Shown one piece after another: positions 8,537-16,312 of a stretch of 18,996 nucleotides of DNA. The translations under genes and the position numbers were made by a program. The DNA comes from Sulfuriferula sp. (lineage in GTDB: Bacteria; Pseudomonadota; Gammaproteobacteria; Burkholderiales; Sulfuriferulaceae): contig DAICZK010000011.1 of the NCBI GenBank assembly GCA_027311185.1, positions 1 to 18,996 of the forward strand, read 5' to 3'. Positions within the stretch are counted from its first letter, which is position 1; the number at the start of each line of letters is the position of its first letter. The notes beneath the pieces are model-generated. The model was given only the letters and a program-made list of their open reading frames with translations, was not told the origin of the DNA and ran no database searches.

Positions 8537-10204
8537 ATGTTTGATAAACTATCGCTTTTTAATATCAGCAAGCTCAAGCGGGATCCCTTTGCCAACAAAA
8601 AATCGGTATTGGCGTGGCTGAGCGAGTTGCCCAACATCGACATCGCCGCCACTCAGGAACAGATTACGAGCACACTGACTCGGCTGCGCTCCCAGCCCCC
8701 CCACGCCGACCATGACCGTCTTGAAGTCCTCGCCTGCATTGACGATTATAGCCAGCCGCTGTTGAGCCAGTTATGCACGCAATATTTACGCAATTCCCGC
8801 ATGTCCACCGCCATGGAAGCCCGGCTTTGGCACAGTATTTATACCTATTACCGCGAAATCACGTTCGCCTACTACAGCGGCATTAATCCGGATACGGCCG
8901 ATCCGGAACTCAAAACACCGGGCGCCTTGCAGCCGCAAATCACTTTGCGCATGCTGAATAATCTTGGCAATTTATTTAAATGGCGATTCATTCATTACGA
9001 CAGGCCCGACGAGGATCTCTGGCGTTTATTGCATCAAGTCTACCGGATGAGCGAGGCGTCCGGCTTTGCAAATCAGCTTCTGCCGCTCTACCCTGGCGGC
9101 GAATCCAAATGCGTCCATCAGTTCGTTCGTGCATTGCTGCTCGCCCAGATGCACCCGAGCGCGTTGCCGGCGAGACAAATCGAAATGGCCGATATCTGGC
9201 TGCTAAAGTGGGTGCATCTGCTCGAAATCGAGCCCGCTCCCTGCCTGCCCCGCCATCATTTCGTCATCGATCTGGCCCAATCTTCCGGGGTCGAAGCCGT
9301 CACCGACCGACCCTACCCAGACACCTCGCGCTGTTGGGATGCAAGCCCCTTGCTGGCTCAACTACATCGCACCCGCGAAGAAATAAAAACTCAAAAACGC
9401 GCCCCATCGCCCGAAATCGACGCACGCGCGCCCGAGTACCTCAAAATGCTCGCATACGTCGAATTACAATTAACACCGGGGAATCTCGGCAAACTCCGCA
9501 AAGCCCCGCGTACCGCGACAAAAAAGACATTGCATGTGCTACACGGTTTTTATGTCATCTGCACAGCCATAAAAAATCATAACGCCCCAGTGCAACCTGC
9601 GATTGAAGCCGACGCCAATATGCTGTACGCCGAAATGGTCGATATCCAGCTCTACGGTTTTGTGACCGAAACCACTCGCAATCGCCAGCAACAGCGCTCC
9701 GTGCCGACCAAGGCTGCAGAACTGCCTTACGAAAGCTGGGAAGCAGAAAACGTCAGTACAAAAGGCTATCTGGCCCGCAGCCCCACCGCCAACAACGACT
9801 GGCTGCGCCTGGGCTGCCTGGTAGGCGTCAAGGACGAAAACGATTACTGGAAAGTCGCTGTGGTCAGGCGGCTATCCCGCGCCCGACTCGGCAACACGCG
9901 CGTAGGCATGGAAGTACTGGCCCAAACTCCCGTCCTGGCGGCGCTGCGTACGCCGCGCCTGCCCGCCATTGCAGCGCCCGATAACCATAACACTCCCTCT
10001 GCAGCTGCCGGTACATCAGTCATGGCATTGATAACCAGCCCGATACAGGGCGGGCATCTCGCACTGATCATAGACAGCGTGCAATACGCAAAAGAAAGAC
10101 CGTTCCAGACAACGATTGACGGCAAGCCGGTCTCGATCCGGCTCGAACGCGTATTGGAAAAAGGCGATTCCTGGATCTGTGTCGGCGCATCGGTGTTGTC
10201 ATGA
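8537..10204 (+). CDS. PilZ-motif protein, possible cyclic-di-GMP effector
   Basis: A 555-residue soluble protein with no signal peptide or membrane segment. The first 370 or so residues look helical and match no family I recognise. Near the C-terminus is the two-part PilZ signature: Arg383-x3-Arg387 (RQQQR) and, 17 residues later, Asn405-x-Ser407-x2-Gly410 (NVSTKG). A beta-rich stretch follows (LRLGCLVGVKDENDYWKVAV, then RRLSR and VGMEVLA), as expected of a PilZ barrel. Canonical PilZ domains bind cyclic di-GMP through these arginines and the D/NxSxxG turn, so a c-di-GMP-responsive role is a reasonable inference; the output is unknown. The start at 8537 has GGGGAA nine bases upstream; upstream in-frame codons overlap alaS and look non-coding. 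It is convergent with the DUF1631 gene, whose stop lies about 100 bases away. Confidence 0.7.
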   Translation: MFDKLSLFNISKLKRDPFANKKSVLAWLSELPNIDIAATQEQITSTLTRLRSQPPHADHDRLEVLACIDDYSQPLLSQLCTQYLRNSRMSTAMEARLWHSIYTYYREITFAYYSGINPDTADPELKTPGALQPQITLRMLNNLGNLFKWRFIHYDRPDEDLWRLLHQVYRMSEASGFANQLLPLYPGGESKCVHQFVRALLLAQMHPSALPARQIEMADIWLLKWVHLLEIEPAPCLPRHHFVIDLAQSSGVEAVTDRPYPDTSRCWDASPLLAQLHRTREEIKTQKRAPSPEIDARAPEYLKMLAYVELQLTPGNLGKLRKAPRTATKKTLHVLHGFYVICTAIKNHNAPVQPAIEADANMLYAEMVDIQLYGFVTETTRNRQQQRSVPTKAAELPYESWEAENVSTKGYLARSPTANNDWLRLGCLVGVKDENDYWKVAVVRRLSRARLGNTRVGMEVLAQTPVLAALRTPRLPAIAAPDNHNTPSAAAGTSVMALITSPIQGGHLALIIDSVQYAKERPFQTTIDGKPVSIRLERVLEKGDSWICVGASVLS

Positions 10205-10307
10205 CGTGAAGTATCTGGCCGCTGTTTTTGCATATCCGCTTGAGCCTCATCTACCACCTGCAGGTCGGCTCGACTGTCCCTACAATTCAAAACGTACGCA
10301 AAAACGA

Positions 10308-12611
10308 TTAATGACCCCGACCCTGTAATTTTCCGACCAGGCGATCCACCGCGCGCTCTGTCAGCGAAGTCGTTTTAATCACGCGCGCCTCGCCCGTTCG
10401 CAAACGCGCGGCCAATCTGGGCAAGGCGATGGTGAGAGCATTCAGGCCCTGGTTATCGGTAAACAGGTATACGCCGCGTAAAGAACTGACCCAGGACAAG
10501 CGAGCCAGGCGGCTGCCTCCTTCAGGTGTGGCGAACTCCACCCACATACCTTTCTTGAGCGCGCGCGCCTGTTCGGTATATTCGTCGTCATCGAACAACT
10601 CTCCCGAATCTACCGCAAAGTCGAAATGCTCGCCCTCGTCATCGTCAACCTTGACGTCGGGTTCATCCGCCGCCGATGCCGGCTTCAGCGCCGATGTATA
10701 AGCATCGGTATCCACCCTGGGTAATTTGGCCGAAGACTGTAACCCGGCCTTGACGGCAACCGCGTGACACGACACCAGGCCAGAAAAGATCACCTCGCGC
10801 TGCGCAGACTCAATTTGTATCAAATTCATGCCGTCGCGCAATTGTTTCAGCAACTCGGGCAACATGGCGACCAGCCTTAGCCGGTCTTCGGTATTGAGTT
10901 TGGGGGTAACGCTCCACAACAGGTCGCGCATGGTTTTCAGACTGGTCTGCCAGAGTGGGCTATGCTCGCCCTCGTGAGTATAAACATGCAGCAGTACCCT
11001 CTGCCAGGTGGCGCGGACAAACTCGGTAATCAATTCAGGGAAAATCGGCTCGACCGACCCGTCGAGACCGATATCGCCGCCGAGCGCGCTACTCACGGCC
11101 TCTTGCGCGACAACGGCAGCCAGTTGCGCGCGCTCGGCCATTTCTATCGCCTGAGCGGTTTCGTTTACTGCGGTTTGGGCTTCCACTTCATGCGTCGCGA
11201 CAAACATTTCCAGGTCGTGCAACAGCGCTTCGAAAATACTCGCATCGTCCGCAAAATTGTTCAGCACCGATTGGACGATATCGGAAACTTTCGCGTACAG
11301 CGCCGCGTTATACTCGCCCACCTCCGTCCAGCCCACGGCCGCGCTGGCCATTTCGTCGAGCAGACGGCGTGCGGGATGGGCTTTTTTTGAAAAAAACTGC
11401 CGGTCCAGCATAGCCACCTTGAGCACCGGGATTTGCAAGCGGCCGATGAGCGCCTTTAATGCCGCCGGGATATTCTTATCGTCGAACACATAATCGAACA
11501 ACATCGCGACGATATCGATAATAAAATCGTCGGCCCGACTTGTAGCCTGCACCAGACCAGCATCACGAATGTCACGCAAGACATTGGTCGCCCCGGACTG
11601 AATAAGTGCCGGGTCGAATGAAATCGAGGCGTTGCCCGCGAATTGCCCGCGTTGCAGCAGCGTTAAAGCCGCAATCTGGTCGGCGCTGATGGAAGACAGC
11701 GCCGTTTGCGAGCCCTCCTGCCCGTCTGCCGCATCGGCGTGCATCGTCCAGCGCCCCTGCGGCGCCTGCCGGCTCAACAATTGCTGCAGCAAGGCGAATA
11801 CGTCGACGTTGTCGGCCCCCGCATCTGGATTGGCGCCCATCGCGCTCGCAGGGCCCGCATTCGGGCTTTGCCTGCTGTTGCGATGACGCTCACGCGCGCC
11901 GCTCATGCCTACCTTGATCGACGGCAGCACGCCCTTGGTCACCAGAAACTGATTGATGGCCTGATAGGCCTGCGGCAATATGGGAGCAATATGCGAATCG
12001 AAATGTTGCAGCAATATCACGCGCACCTTGGAATTCGTTTCCAGCTCCTTGCTCGCCGCCAGAAAAGCTTCGCACAACTCTTTGGGCGCAAAGGGATTGG
12101 CTTCGTTTTTGTTGTGCGGATGACGCAAAAGCGCCCCGACCCGCTGTTCCAGGGCGGCGAGTTCCTCTACCGCGTCCATTTGCATGCGCGATACGGATTT
12201 GCTCAGCGCCAGCGATTCTTCGAATGCGGTATCGTCGACGAGAGACAAGTCCAGATCGTCCGAAAATTCGGACATAGCGGCGTAACCGAGATTAACGCCG
12301 CGCACCTGAACATCGACCCTGGCGATAAATTGGCTGCGTAATGCGGCGGTCAGCGACTCGCTGCGGTTGCGCAACAAGCCTTGCGCCTGATAATACCAAT
12401 TGCGATTTTCCAGCATTGGAGAATTTTCGGCCAGATCGAGCAGATCGTCTTCTATTTGCACGCGTCGCTCGCCCCAGACTTTTTCCACCGCCCCGATCAA
12501 TCGATCCCGGCATTCGTTGAGCAGCATGAGCACTTCAGCCGGACTCAACAGCTTGCGGTTCTTGTCGAACTGAGCCAGATTCACCACATTGCGCTGACTG
12601 TTTTCCATCAT
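10308..12611 (-). CDS. DUF1631-family protein with C-terminal PilZ-like domain
   Basis: A 767-residue cytoplasmic protein, mostly alpha-helical, with no signal peptide or membrane segment. The last 90 residues or so turn beta-rich, with KKGMWVEFATPEGG, RLARLSWVSSLRGVYLF and ARLRTGEARV. This ending is characteristic of the DUF1631 family of beta- and gammaproteobacteria, whose members are sometimes misnamed thymidine phosphorylase. It resembles a PilZ-type barrel but lacks a clean RxxxR plus D/NxSxxG pair, so nucleotide binding is doubtful. The function is unknown. The start is set at ATG 12611 because GGAG lies six bases upstream on the minus strand and a second ATG follows directly; a longer frame to 12689 lacks support. 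It lies downstream of the tRNA-Gly gene on the same strand. Confidence 0.75.
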   Translation of the reverse strand: MMENSQRNVVNLAQFDKNRKLLSPAEVLMLLNECRDRLIGAVEKVWGERRVQIEDDLLDLAENSPMLENRNWYYQAQGLLRNRSESLTAALRSQFIARVDVQVRGVNLGYAAMSEFSDDLDLSLVDDTAFEESLALSKSVSRMQMDAVEELAALEQRVGALLRHPHNKNEANPFAPKELCEAFLAASKELETNSKVRVILLQHFDSHIAPILPQAYQAINQFLVTKGVLPSIKVGMSGARERHRNSRQSPNAGPASAMGANPDAGADNVDVFALLQQLLSRQAPQGRWTMHADAADGQEGSQTALSSISADQIAALTLLQRGQFAGNASISFDPALIQSGATNVLRDIRDAGLVQATSRADDFIIDIVAMLFDYVFDDKNIPAALKALIGRLQIPVLKVAMLDRQFFSKKAHPARRLLDEMASAAVGWTEVGEYNAALYAKVSDIVQSVLNNFADDASIFEALLHDLEMFVATHEVEAQTAVNETAQAIEMAERAQLAAVVAQEAVSSALGGDIGLDGSVEPIFPELITEFVRATWQRVLLHVYTHEGEHSPLWQTSLKTMRDLLWSVTPKLNTEDRLRLVAMLPELLKQLRDGMNLIQIESAQREVIFSGLVSCHAVAVKAGLQSSAKLPRVDTDAYTSALKPASAADEPDVKVDDDEGEHFDFAVDSGELFDDDEYTEQARALKKGMWVEFATPEGGSRLARLSWVSSLRGVYLFTDNQGLNALTIALPRLAARLRTGEARVIKTTSLTERAVDRLVGKLQGRGH

Positions 12612-12901
12612 GTTAATCTCCGCGTCCGTCGCCTGGACTAACGACCCTCGCCTGTAACCGCTCCAATACACAATGGGCGCGCGCCACACTCCCCTTCTAC
12701 CGCATGCGCCGATTATCGAAGATCAATTCGCGACAAGCAGGAGCCTATCCTAATATAAACAAATGAAAAAAACAATCGTTACCACAATCGTCGGCACTGA
12801 ATCTCATTCTAGTACAAAATTGAAAATTTGATAGTTTTTATATCTGAACACGGCGCGCCGAGGCGGCTCTGGGCCACCATGCGATTTGGAAACAACATTC
12901 A
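12612..12901. other. Intergenic stretch between DUF1631 gene and tRNA-Gly
   Basis: This 290-base gap should hold the promoter of the DUF1631 gene. Its middle, about 12745-12845, is distinctly A/T-rich against G/C-rich flanks. A 10-base palindrome, CGGCGCGCCG, lies at 12851-12860, next to a GCCG-AGG-CGGC mini-hairpin. It could cap the tRNA transcript but lacks a T run. I see no convincing gene or clear promoter pair. Confidence 0.4.
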
Positions 12902-12975
12902 TGGAGCGGGTGATGGGGATCGAACCCACGTCTAGAGCTTGGGAAGCTTTCGTTCTACCATTGAACTACACCCGC
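12902..12975 (-). tRNA. tRNA-Gly (anticodon CCC)
   Basis: The minus strand folds into a full cloverleaf of 74 bases including an encoded CCA tail (12902-12904). The acceptor stem is GCGGGTG/CACCCGC, fully paired. The D arm is GTTC-AATGGTA-GAAC. The anticodon loop is TTCCCAA, giving CCC. The variable loop has four bases and the T loop is TTCGATC. The anticodon stem AAAGC/GCTCT contains one A-C mismatch at the second pair (28-42); all other stems pair. The sequence closely resembles known bacterial tRNA-Gly(CCC). Confidence 0.95.
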
Positions 12976-12995
12976 TGTGGTAAAATCGTACGCTC

Positions 12996-13024
12996 ATCAT
13001 ACGCGAATAATCGAGGAATTTGAA
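12996..13024 (-). promoter_or_regulatory. Promoter of tRNA-Gly, minus strand
   Basis: Read on the minus strand, TTCAAA (13024-13019) and TATGAT (13001-12996) are spaced by exactly 17 bases. This would start transcription about 14 bases before the mature tRNA 5' end. The -35 element overlaps the thiS translation start region on the other strand, so the divergent spacing here is very tight. Confidence 0.5.
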
Positions 13025-13025
13025 G

Positions 13026-13229
13026 GTGATCGAGCTTACCATCAACGGCGCGCCCAAACAGCTGCGCTCTGGCACTACCGTGGCCGACCTGGTGATCGAA
13101 CTCGATCTGGCCGGCAAACGCATCGCCATAGAACGCAACGGCGAAATCGTACCGCGCAGCGCCTTTGCTGCAACCACACTGTTGCCCGACGACCGCCTGG
13201 AAATCGTCGGCGCTGTCGGTGGCGGATAA
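13026..13229 (+). CDS. thiS: ThiS, sulfur-carrier protein for thiamine synthesis
   Basis: A 67-residue ubiquitin-like protein. Its C-terminal glycine is adenylated and converted to a thiocarboxylate that donates sulfur to the thiazole ring built by ThiG. The protein ends in GAVGGG, so the required terminal Gly-Gly is present. The start is GTG at 13026, giving MIELTING, the common ThiS beginning, nine bases after GAGG. A TTG at 13020 would add two residues (Met-Lys) but sits only three bases from the same ribosome binding site. It is the first gene of thiS-thiG-trmB and is divergent from tRNA-Gly. Neither thiF nor thiO is present nearby, so the activating enzyme must be encoded elsewhere. Confidence 0.92.
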   Translation: MIELTINGAPKQLRSGTTVADLVIELDLAGKRIAIERNGEIVPRSAFAATTLLPDDRLEIVGAVGGG

Positions 13230-13261
13230 TTTCGTTTCAAAATCACAAGACTGGAACCAAC

Positions 13262-14044
13262 ATGGACGAACTCATCATTGCCGGGAAGACTTACCACTCG
13301 CGCTTATTGGTCGGCACCGGAAAATACCGGGATTTCGACGAGACCCGTCGTGCCGTGGACGCGAGCGGCGCGCAGATCGTGACCGTCGCCATACGCCGCA
13401 CCAATCTGGGTCAGGATACGAGCCAACCGAGCCTGCTCGATGCATTACCGCCGGACCGCTATACTTATCTGCCCAACACCGCAGGCTGCTATACGGCGGA
13501 CGACGCCGTCCGCACTCTGCGGCTGGCGCGCGAACTGCTGGACGGACACGATCTGGTCAAGCTCGAAGTGCTGGGCGATCCGAAAAGCCTGTATCCCAAC
13601 GTCATCGAGACGATCAAGGCGGCCGACATTCTGATCAAAGAGGGCTTCAAGGTCATGGTTTACACCTCGGACGATCCAATTATTGCGCGCCAATTCGAAG
13701 CCATGGGTTGCGTCGCAGTCATGCCGCTGGCCTCGCTCATCGGTTCGGGGATGGGCATACTCAATCCCTGGAATCTGCAGATCATCATCAACGAACTGCG
13801 GGTTCCGGTAATCGTCGACGCCGGGGTTGGCACGGCAAGCGATGCGGCGATTGCAATGGAACTGGGTTGCGCCGGGGTGCTCATGAATACGGCGATTGCG
13901 GGAGCGCGCGACCCGCTACGGATGGCAGGAGCGATGAAACTGGCGGTGCAGGCCGGGCGCGAAGCCTTCCTCGCCGGACGCATGGACAAAAAAATCTACA
14001 CGGCCAGCCCGTCCTCGCCGGTCAATGGCGTGATCGGCTCCTGA
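13262..14044 (+). CDS. thiG: ThiG, thiazole synthase
   Basis: A 260-residue TIM-barrel enzyme. It condenses 1-deoxy-D-xylulose 5-phosphate, the ThiS thiocarboxylate and dehydroglycine into the thiazole phosphate of thiamine. The Schiff-base lysine is Lys100 in [10 protein letters not shown]. Other typical segments are LLVGTGKY near the N-terminus, TVAIRRTN at 41-48 and the phosphate-binding end of the barrel ([15 protein letters not shown], then [11 protein letters not shown]). The start at 13262 follows thiS by 32 bases with a weak GGAA site five bases upstream; the frame runs further upstream through thiS but that is not coding. The stop TGA abuts the trmB ATG directly. Confidence 0.96.
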   Translation: MDELIIAGKTYHSRLLVGTGKYRDFDETRRAVDASGAQIVTVAIRRTNLGQDTSQPSLLDALPPDRYTYLPNTAGCYTADDAVRTLRLARELLDGHDLVKLEVLGDPKSLYPNVIETIKAADILIKEGFKVMVYTSDDPIIARQFEAMGCVAVMPLASLIGSGMGILNPWNLQIIINELRVPVIVDAGVGTASDAAIAMELGCAGVLMNTAIAGARDPLRMAGAMKLAVQAGREAFLAGRMDKKIYTASPSSPVNGVIGS

Positions 14045-14755
14045 ATGACGGACAATACCAGCCTGATCGGCCGCCCTATCCGCAGCTTCGTCTTGCGTCA
14101 GGGGCGCATGTCCGTCGCCCAGCAGCGCGCACAGGAACAACTGCAAACCGTCTACGGCCTGCCCTACTCGGAGCGTACTCTGGATTTGACCACGGTATTC
14201 GGCCGTGCCGCGCCGAAAATCCTCGAAATAGGTTTCGGCATGGGCGATGCGACCGCAATGATCGCCGCAGCGCATCCCGAAAACGACTATCTCGGAATAG
14301 AAGTGCACGGCCCCGGCGTAGGCAGCCTGCTCAACCAGATCGAACAGCGCAATCTTGCCAACCTGCGCGTCGTGCAGCACGATGCCGTGGAAGTGTTAAG
14401 CCACATGATCGCGGATGACAGCCTGAGCGGCGTACATATTTTCTTTCCCGACCCTTGGCACAAATCGAGACACCACAAACGGCGATTGATCCAGCCTGCG
14501 TTTGCCGCATTGATCGCGCGCAAACTCATGCCCGGCGGTTACTGGCACTGCGCGACCGACTGGGAAGACTACGCGATACAGATATTGCAGGTACTGTCCG
14601 GGCAACCCGGCCTGAACAACGTTGCGTCTGACTACGCGCCGCGCCCGGCCTACCGGCCGTTAACCAAGTTCGAACAGCGCGGCATGCGCCTCGGTCACGG
14701 CATATGGGACATCCTGTTCCGCAAAACCCCCGCCACGCGTGCCGAGCCGACCTGA
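14045..14755 (+). CDS. trmB: TrmB, tRNA (guanine-46-N7)-methyltransferase
   Basis: A 236-residue SAM-dependent methyltransferase that forms m7G46 in the variable loop of many tRNAs. The SAM-binding motif is [12 protein letters not shown], followed by the acidic loop in [12 protein letters not shown]. The family signature [14 protein letters not shown] is complete, as is the C-terminal [19 protein letters not shown] block. The start codon begins at the base after the thiG stop (TGA-ATG, no gap), so translation is probably coupled; I see no independent ribosome binding site. The gene ends 18 bases before the stop of the convergent carbonic anhydrase gene. Confidence 0.96.
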   Translation: MTDNTSLIGRPIRSFVLRQGRMSVAQQRAQEQLQTVYGLPYSERTLDLTTVFGRAAPKILEIGFGMGDATAMIAAAHPENDYLGIEVHGPGVGSLLNQIEQRNLANLRVVQHDAVEVLSHMIADDSLSGVHIFFPDPWHKSRHHKRRLIQPAFAALIARKLMPGGYWHCATDWEDYAIQILQVLSGQPGLNNVASDYAPRPAYRPLTKFEQRGMRLGHGIWDILFRKTPATRAEPT

Positions 14756-14773
14756 AACAGGTCAGGGCAGCGC

Positions 14774-15334
14774 TCAGAATTCGTTTTGCAGTTTTTTATA
14801 ACCTTTGACCAAATCGACATTGGTCTGCACTATGCTCTCGGAAAAATCCGTTTCGCTGAAACCAACCTGTTTCACATTGCTCAGATCGGAATCGACATGG
14901 ATGTTGGTCGTTGAGGGAATATGAAAACCGTCCGGCAGGTCGCAACCCTCAACCACGGAATTATGCCGAACCACGCAACCTTTGCCGACCGTGCAATTGA
15001 ACAAGACCGTGTTGAAGCCGATAAAAACGCCATCGCCGACCACGCACGGGCCATGCACGATGGATCGGTGCGCGATAGAAGTATGCTCGCCTATCTGTAC
15101 TCGCGCCCCCGATTTGGAATGAATGACTACGCCATCCTGGATATTCGAGTTGGCGCCGATCACGATGGGTTCCATTTCGCCCAGTGCGTCAACCTCGTCG
15201 GCCCGGATGACTGCGTAAGGCCCAATGAATACGTTCGCGCCGATAAACACCTTGCCGCAGATAATCGCGGTCGGATCGACAAAGGCGGATTCGTGGATAA
15301 CCGGCAAATCGCCGCTAGGATTTTTTCGTATCAT
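14774..15334 (-). CDS. Gamma-class carbonic anhydrase-like protein
   Basis: A 186-residue left-handed beta-helix protein with repeated hexapeptides (for example IICGKVFIGANVFIG). The three zinc ligands of gamma carbonic anhydrases are all present: His72 in GVVIHS, and His89 and His94 in AHRSIVHG with the usual five-residue spacing. Arg44, Asp46 and Gln66 also match conserved positions of the archaeal enzyme Cam. After Arg44 comes an acidic loop (RADEVDALGEMEP), longer than Cam's. The second Cam loop, with the proton-shuttle glutamate just after the first zinc histidine, is missing. There is no signal peptide, so it is cytoplasmic. Reversible hydration of CO2 is likely, and would suit carbon fixation, but related proteins are sometimes acyltransferases. 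The start at 15334 has GGGAA five bases upstream. Confidence 0.85.
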   Translation of the reverse strand: MIRKNPSGDLPVIHESAFVDPTAIICGKVFIGANVFIGPYAVIRADEVDALGEMEPIVIGANSNIQDGVVIHSKSGARVQIGEHTSIAHRSIVHGPCVVGDGVFIGFNTVLFNCTVGKGCVVRHNSVVEGCDLPDGFHIPSTTNIHVDSDLSNVKQVGFSETDFSESIVQTNVDLVKGYKKLQNEF

Positions 15335-15517
15335 AAAATTCCCGATAAAATACGGCGGAACGCGAGCTACGTATTAATTCCTCGTTGGCGGTGCATCCCG
15401 GACAGCCGAGAACCAGAACCCGCATTATATACCCAAAACAAGCCGGTATCGTCAGTAGCCTCATCACCCCAGGCTGGCACCACCGGACCGGTCTGCGCGC
15501 CGCCTTCAGCCCCGGGC

Positions 15518-15547
15518 TGGACAATTGGACACAAAGGCGGATATAAA
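15518..15547 (+). promoter_or_regulatory. Promoter of the response regulator-kinase operon
   Basis: TGGACA at 15518-15523 and TATAAA at 15542-15547 each match five of six consensus bases and are separated by 18 bases. The transcript would start near 15554, about 24 bases before the ATG at 15578. This lies in the 243-base divergent region shared with the carbonic anhydrase gene. Confidence 0.5.
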
Positions 15548-15577
15548 CGCTAAAATGGCGGCGCTACCTTTTTCAGG

Positions 15578-16312
15578 ATGGAACATACTTTTATGCCCGC
15601 TGCCGATACGACCAGCCCGTACCCGCCGTCCGAGATCAAGCATATATTGCTGGTCGAGGACGACCCCATGATAGGGCAGAGTTTGACCCGCGCACTGACC
15701 GATGCCGGCATGACCATGGACTGGATGCGAGATGGCGCGGAGGGCGAGCGTGCGATAAGCGCAAACAAATACAGCCTGATATTGCTGGATCTGGGACTAC
15801 CGAAAAAATCCGGGCTGGAACTCCTGCAACTCATGCGCGAACGAGGCGACACGACGCCCTTGCTGATCATTACGGCCAGGGATGAGATCGACGACAGAGT
15901 CGCGGGGCTTGAGTCAGGGGCGGACGACTACCTCGTCAAACCGTTCGGGTTCAAGGAGTTGATGGCCAGAATCCGCGCCATACTGCGCCGCGCAGGCGAA
16001 CAGACGCCCGCCATGATAGGCAATGGCGAAATCTGCCTGATGCTCGCCACCCACGAAGTCAGTTACCGGGGGAAAAAATTGCGTCTCCCCGCACGCGAAT
16101 TCGCCTTGCTCTATGCGCTGGTGGACAGCCCCGGCATCATCTTTTCCCGGCACCAGATAGAAACCCATCTCTACGAGTGGAGCCGGGAAGTCGGCAACAA
16201 TGCAGTCGACGTACTGATCCATTATCTGCGCAAAAAATTCGACAATGAAATCATTCGTAACGTGCGCGGGATAGGCTGGATGGTGGTCAAACACCCGACT
16301 GACGCGCCATGA
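15578..16312 (+). CDS. OmpR-family response regulator, QseB/PmrA-like
   Basis: A 244-residue DNA-binding regulator. The receiver domain (about 21-135) has the acidic pair Asp28-Asp29, the phosphoacceptor Asp71 in LILLDLGLP, Thr99 and Lys121 (in LVKPFG). The C-terminal winged helix (about 145-240) has the family features PAREFALLYAL, SRHQIETHLYEW, NAVDVLIHYLRKKF and the final hairpin IRNVRGIGW. Most relatives lack the 20-residue N-terminal extension seen here. An ATG at 15593 (residue 6) is an alternative start with GGAA nine bases upstream, whereas the 15578 start has AGG directly against it. It overlaps the kinase gene by four bases (ATGA), so the two form one two-component system. The regulated genes cannot be read from the sequence. 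Confidence 0.92.
   Translation: MEHTFMPAADTTSPYPPSEIKHILLVEDDPMIGQSLTRALTDAGMTMDWMRDGAEGERAISANKYSLILLDLGLPKKSGLELLQLMRERGDTTPLLIITARDEIDDRVAGLESGADDYLVKPFGFKELMARIRAILRRAGEQTPAMIGNGEICLMLATHEVSYRGKKLRLPAREFALLYALVDSPGIIFSRHQIETHLYEWSREVGNNAVDVLIHYLRKKFDNEIIRNVRGIGWMVVKHPTDAP

Noticed and set aside
10205..10307. Gap between the two convergent genes searched for a shared terminator
   Set aside because: Only a 10-base palindrome, ACCTGCAGGT (10256-10265), without a T tract on either strand was found.
12763..12831. Short plus-strand frame starting MKKTIVTTIVG between the DUF1631 gene and tRNA-Gly
   Set aside because: Twenty-two codons in an A/T-rich promoter-like stretch, with no convincing ribosome binding site.
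13165..14418. 417-codon plus-strand frame across thiG and trmB
   Set aside because: Rich in Arg, Gly and Ser with no recognisable domain, and it runs out of frame through two secure genes; a G/C-rich shadow.
14750..14766. Small inverted repeat ACCTG-AAA-CAGGT between trmB and the carbonic anhydrase gene
   Set aside because: A five-base stem overlapping the trmB end with no T run; too weak to call a terminator.
15315..15524. Minus-strand 69-codon frame with a cysteine-rich stretch (MRVLVLGCPGC)
   Set aside because: It overlaps the carbonic anhydrase start out of frame, has no good ribosome binding site and covers the likely promoter region of the regulator; no family resemblance.
14921..15553. 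210-codon plus-strand frame opposite the carbonic anhydrase gene
   Set aside because: The minus-strand protein has intact zinc ligands and hexapeptide repeats; the plus frame shows no domain.
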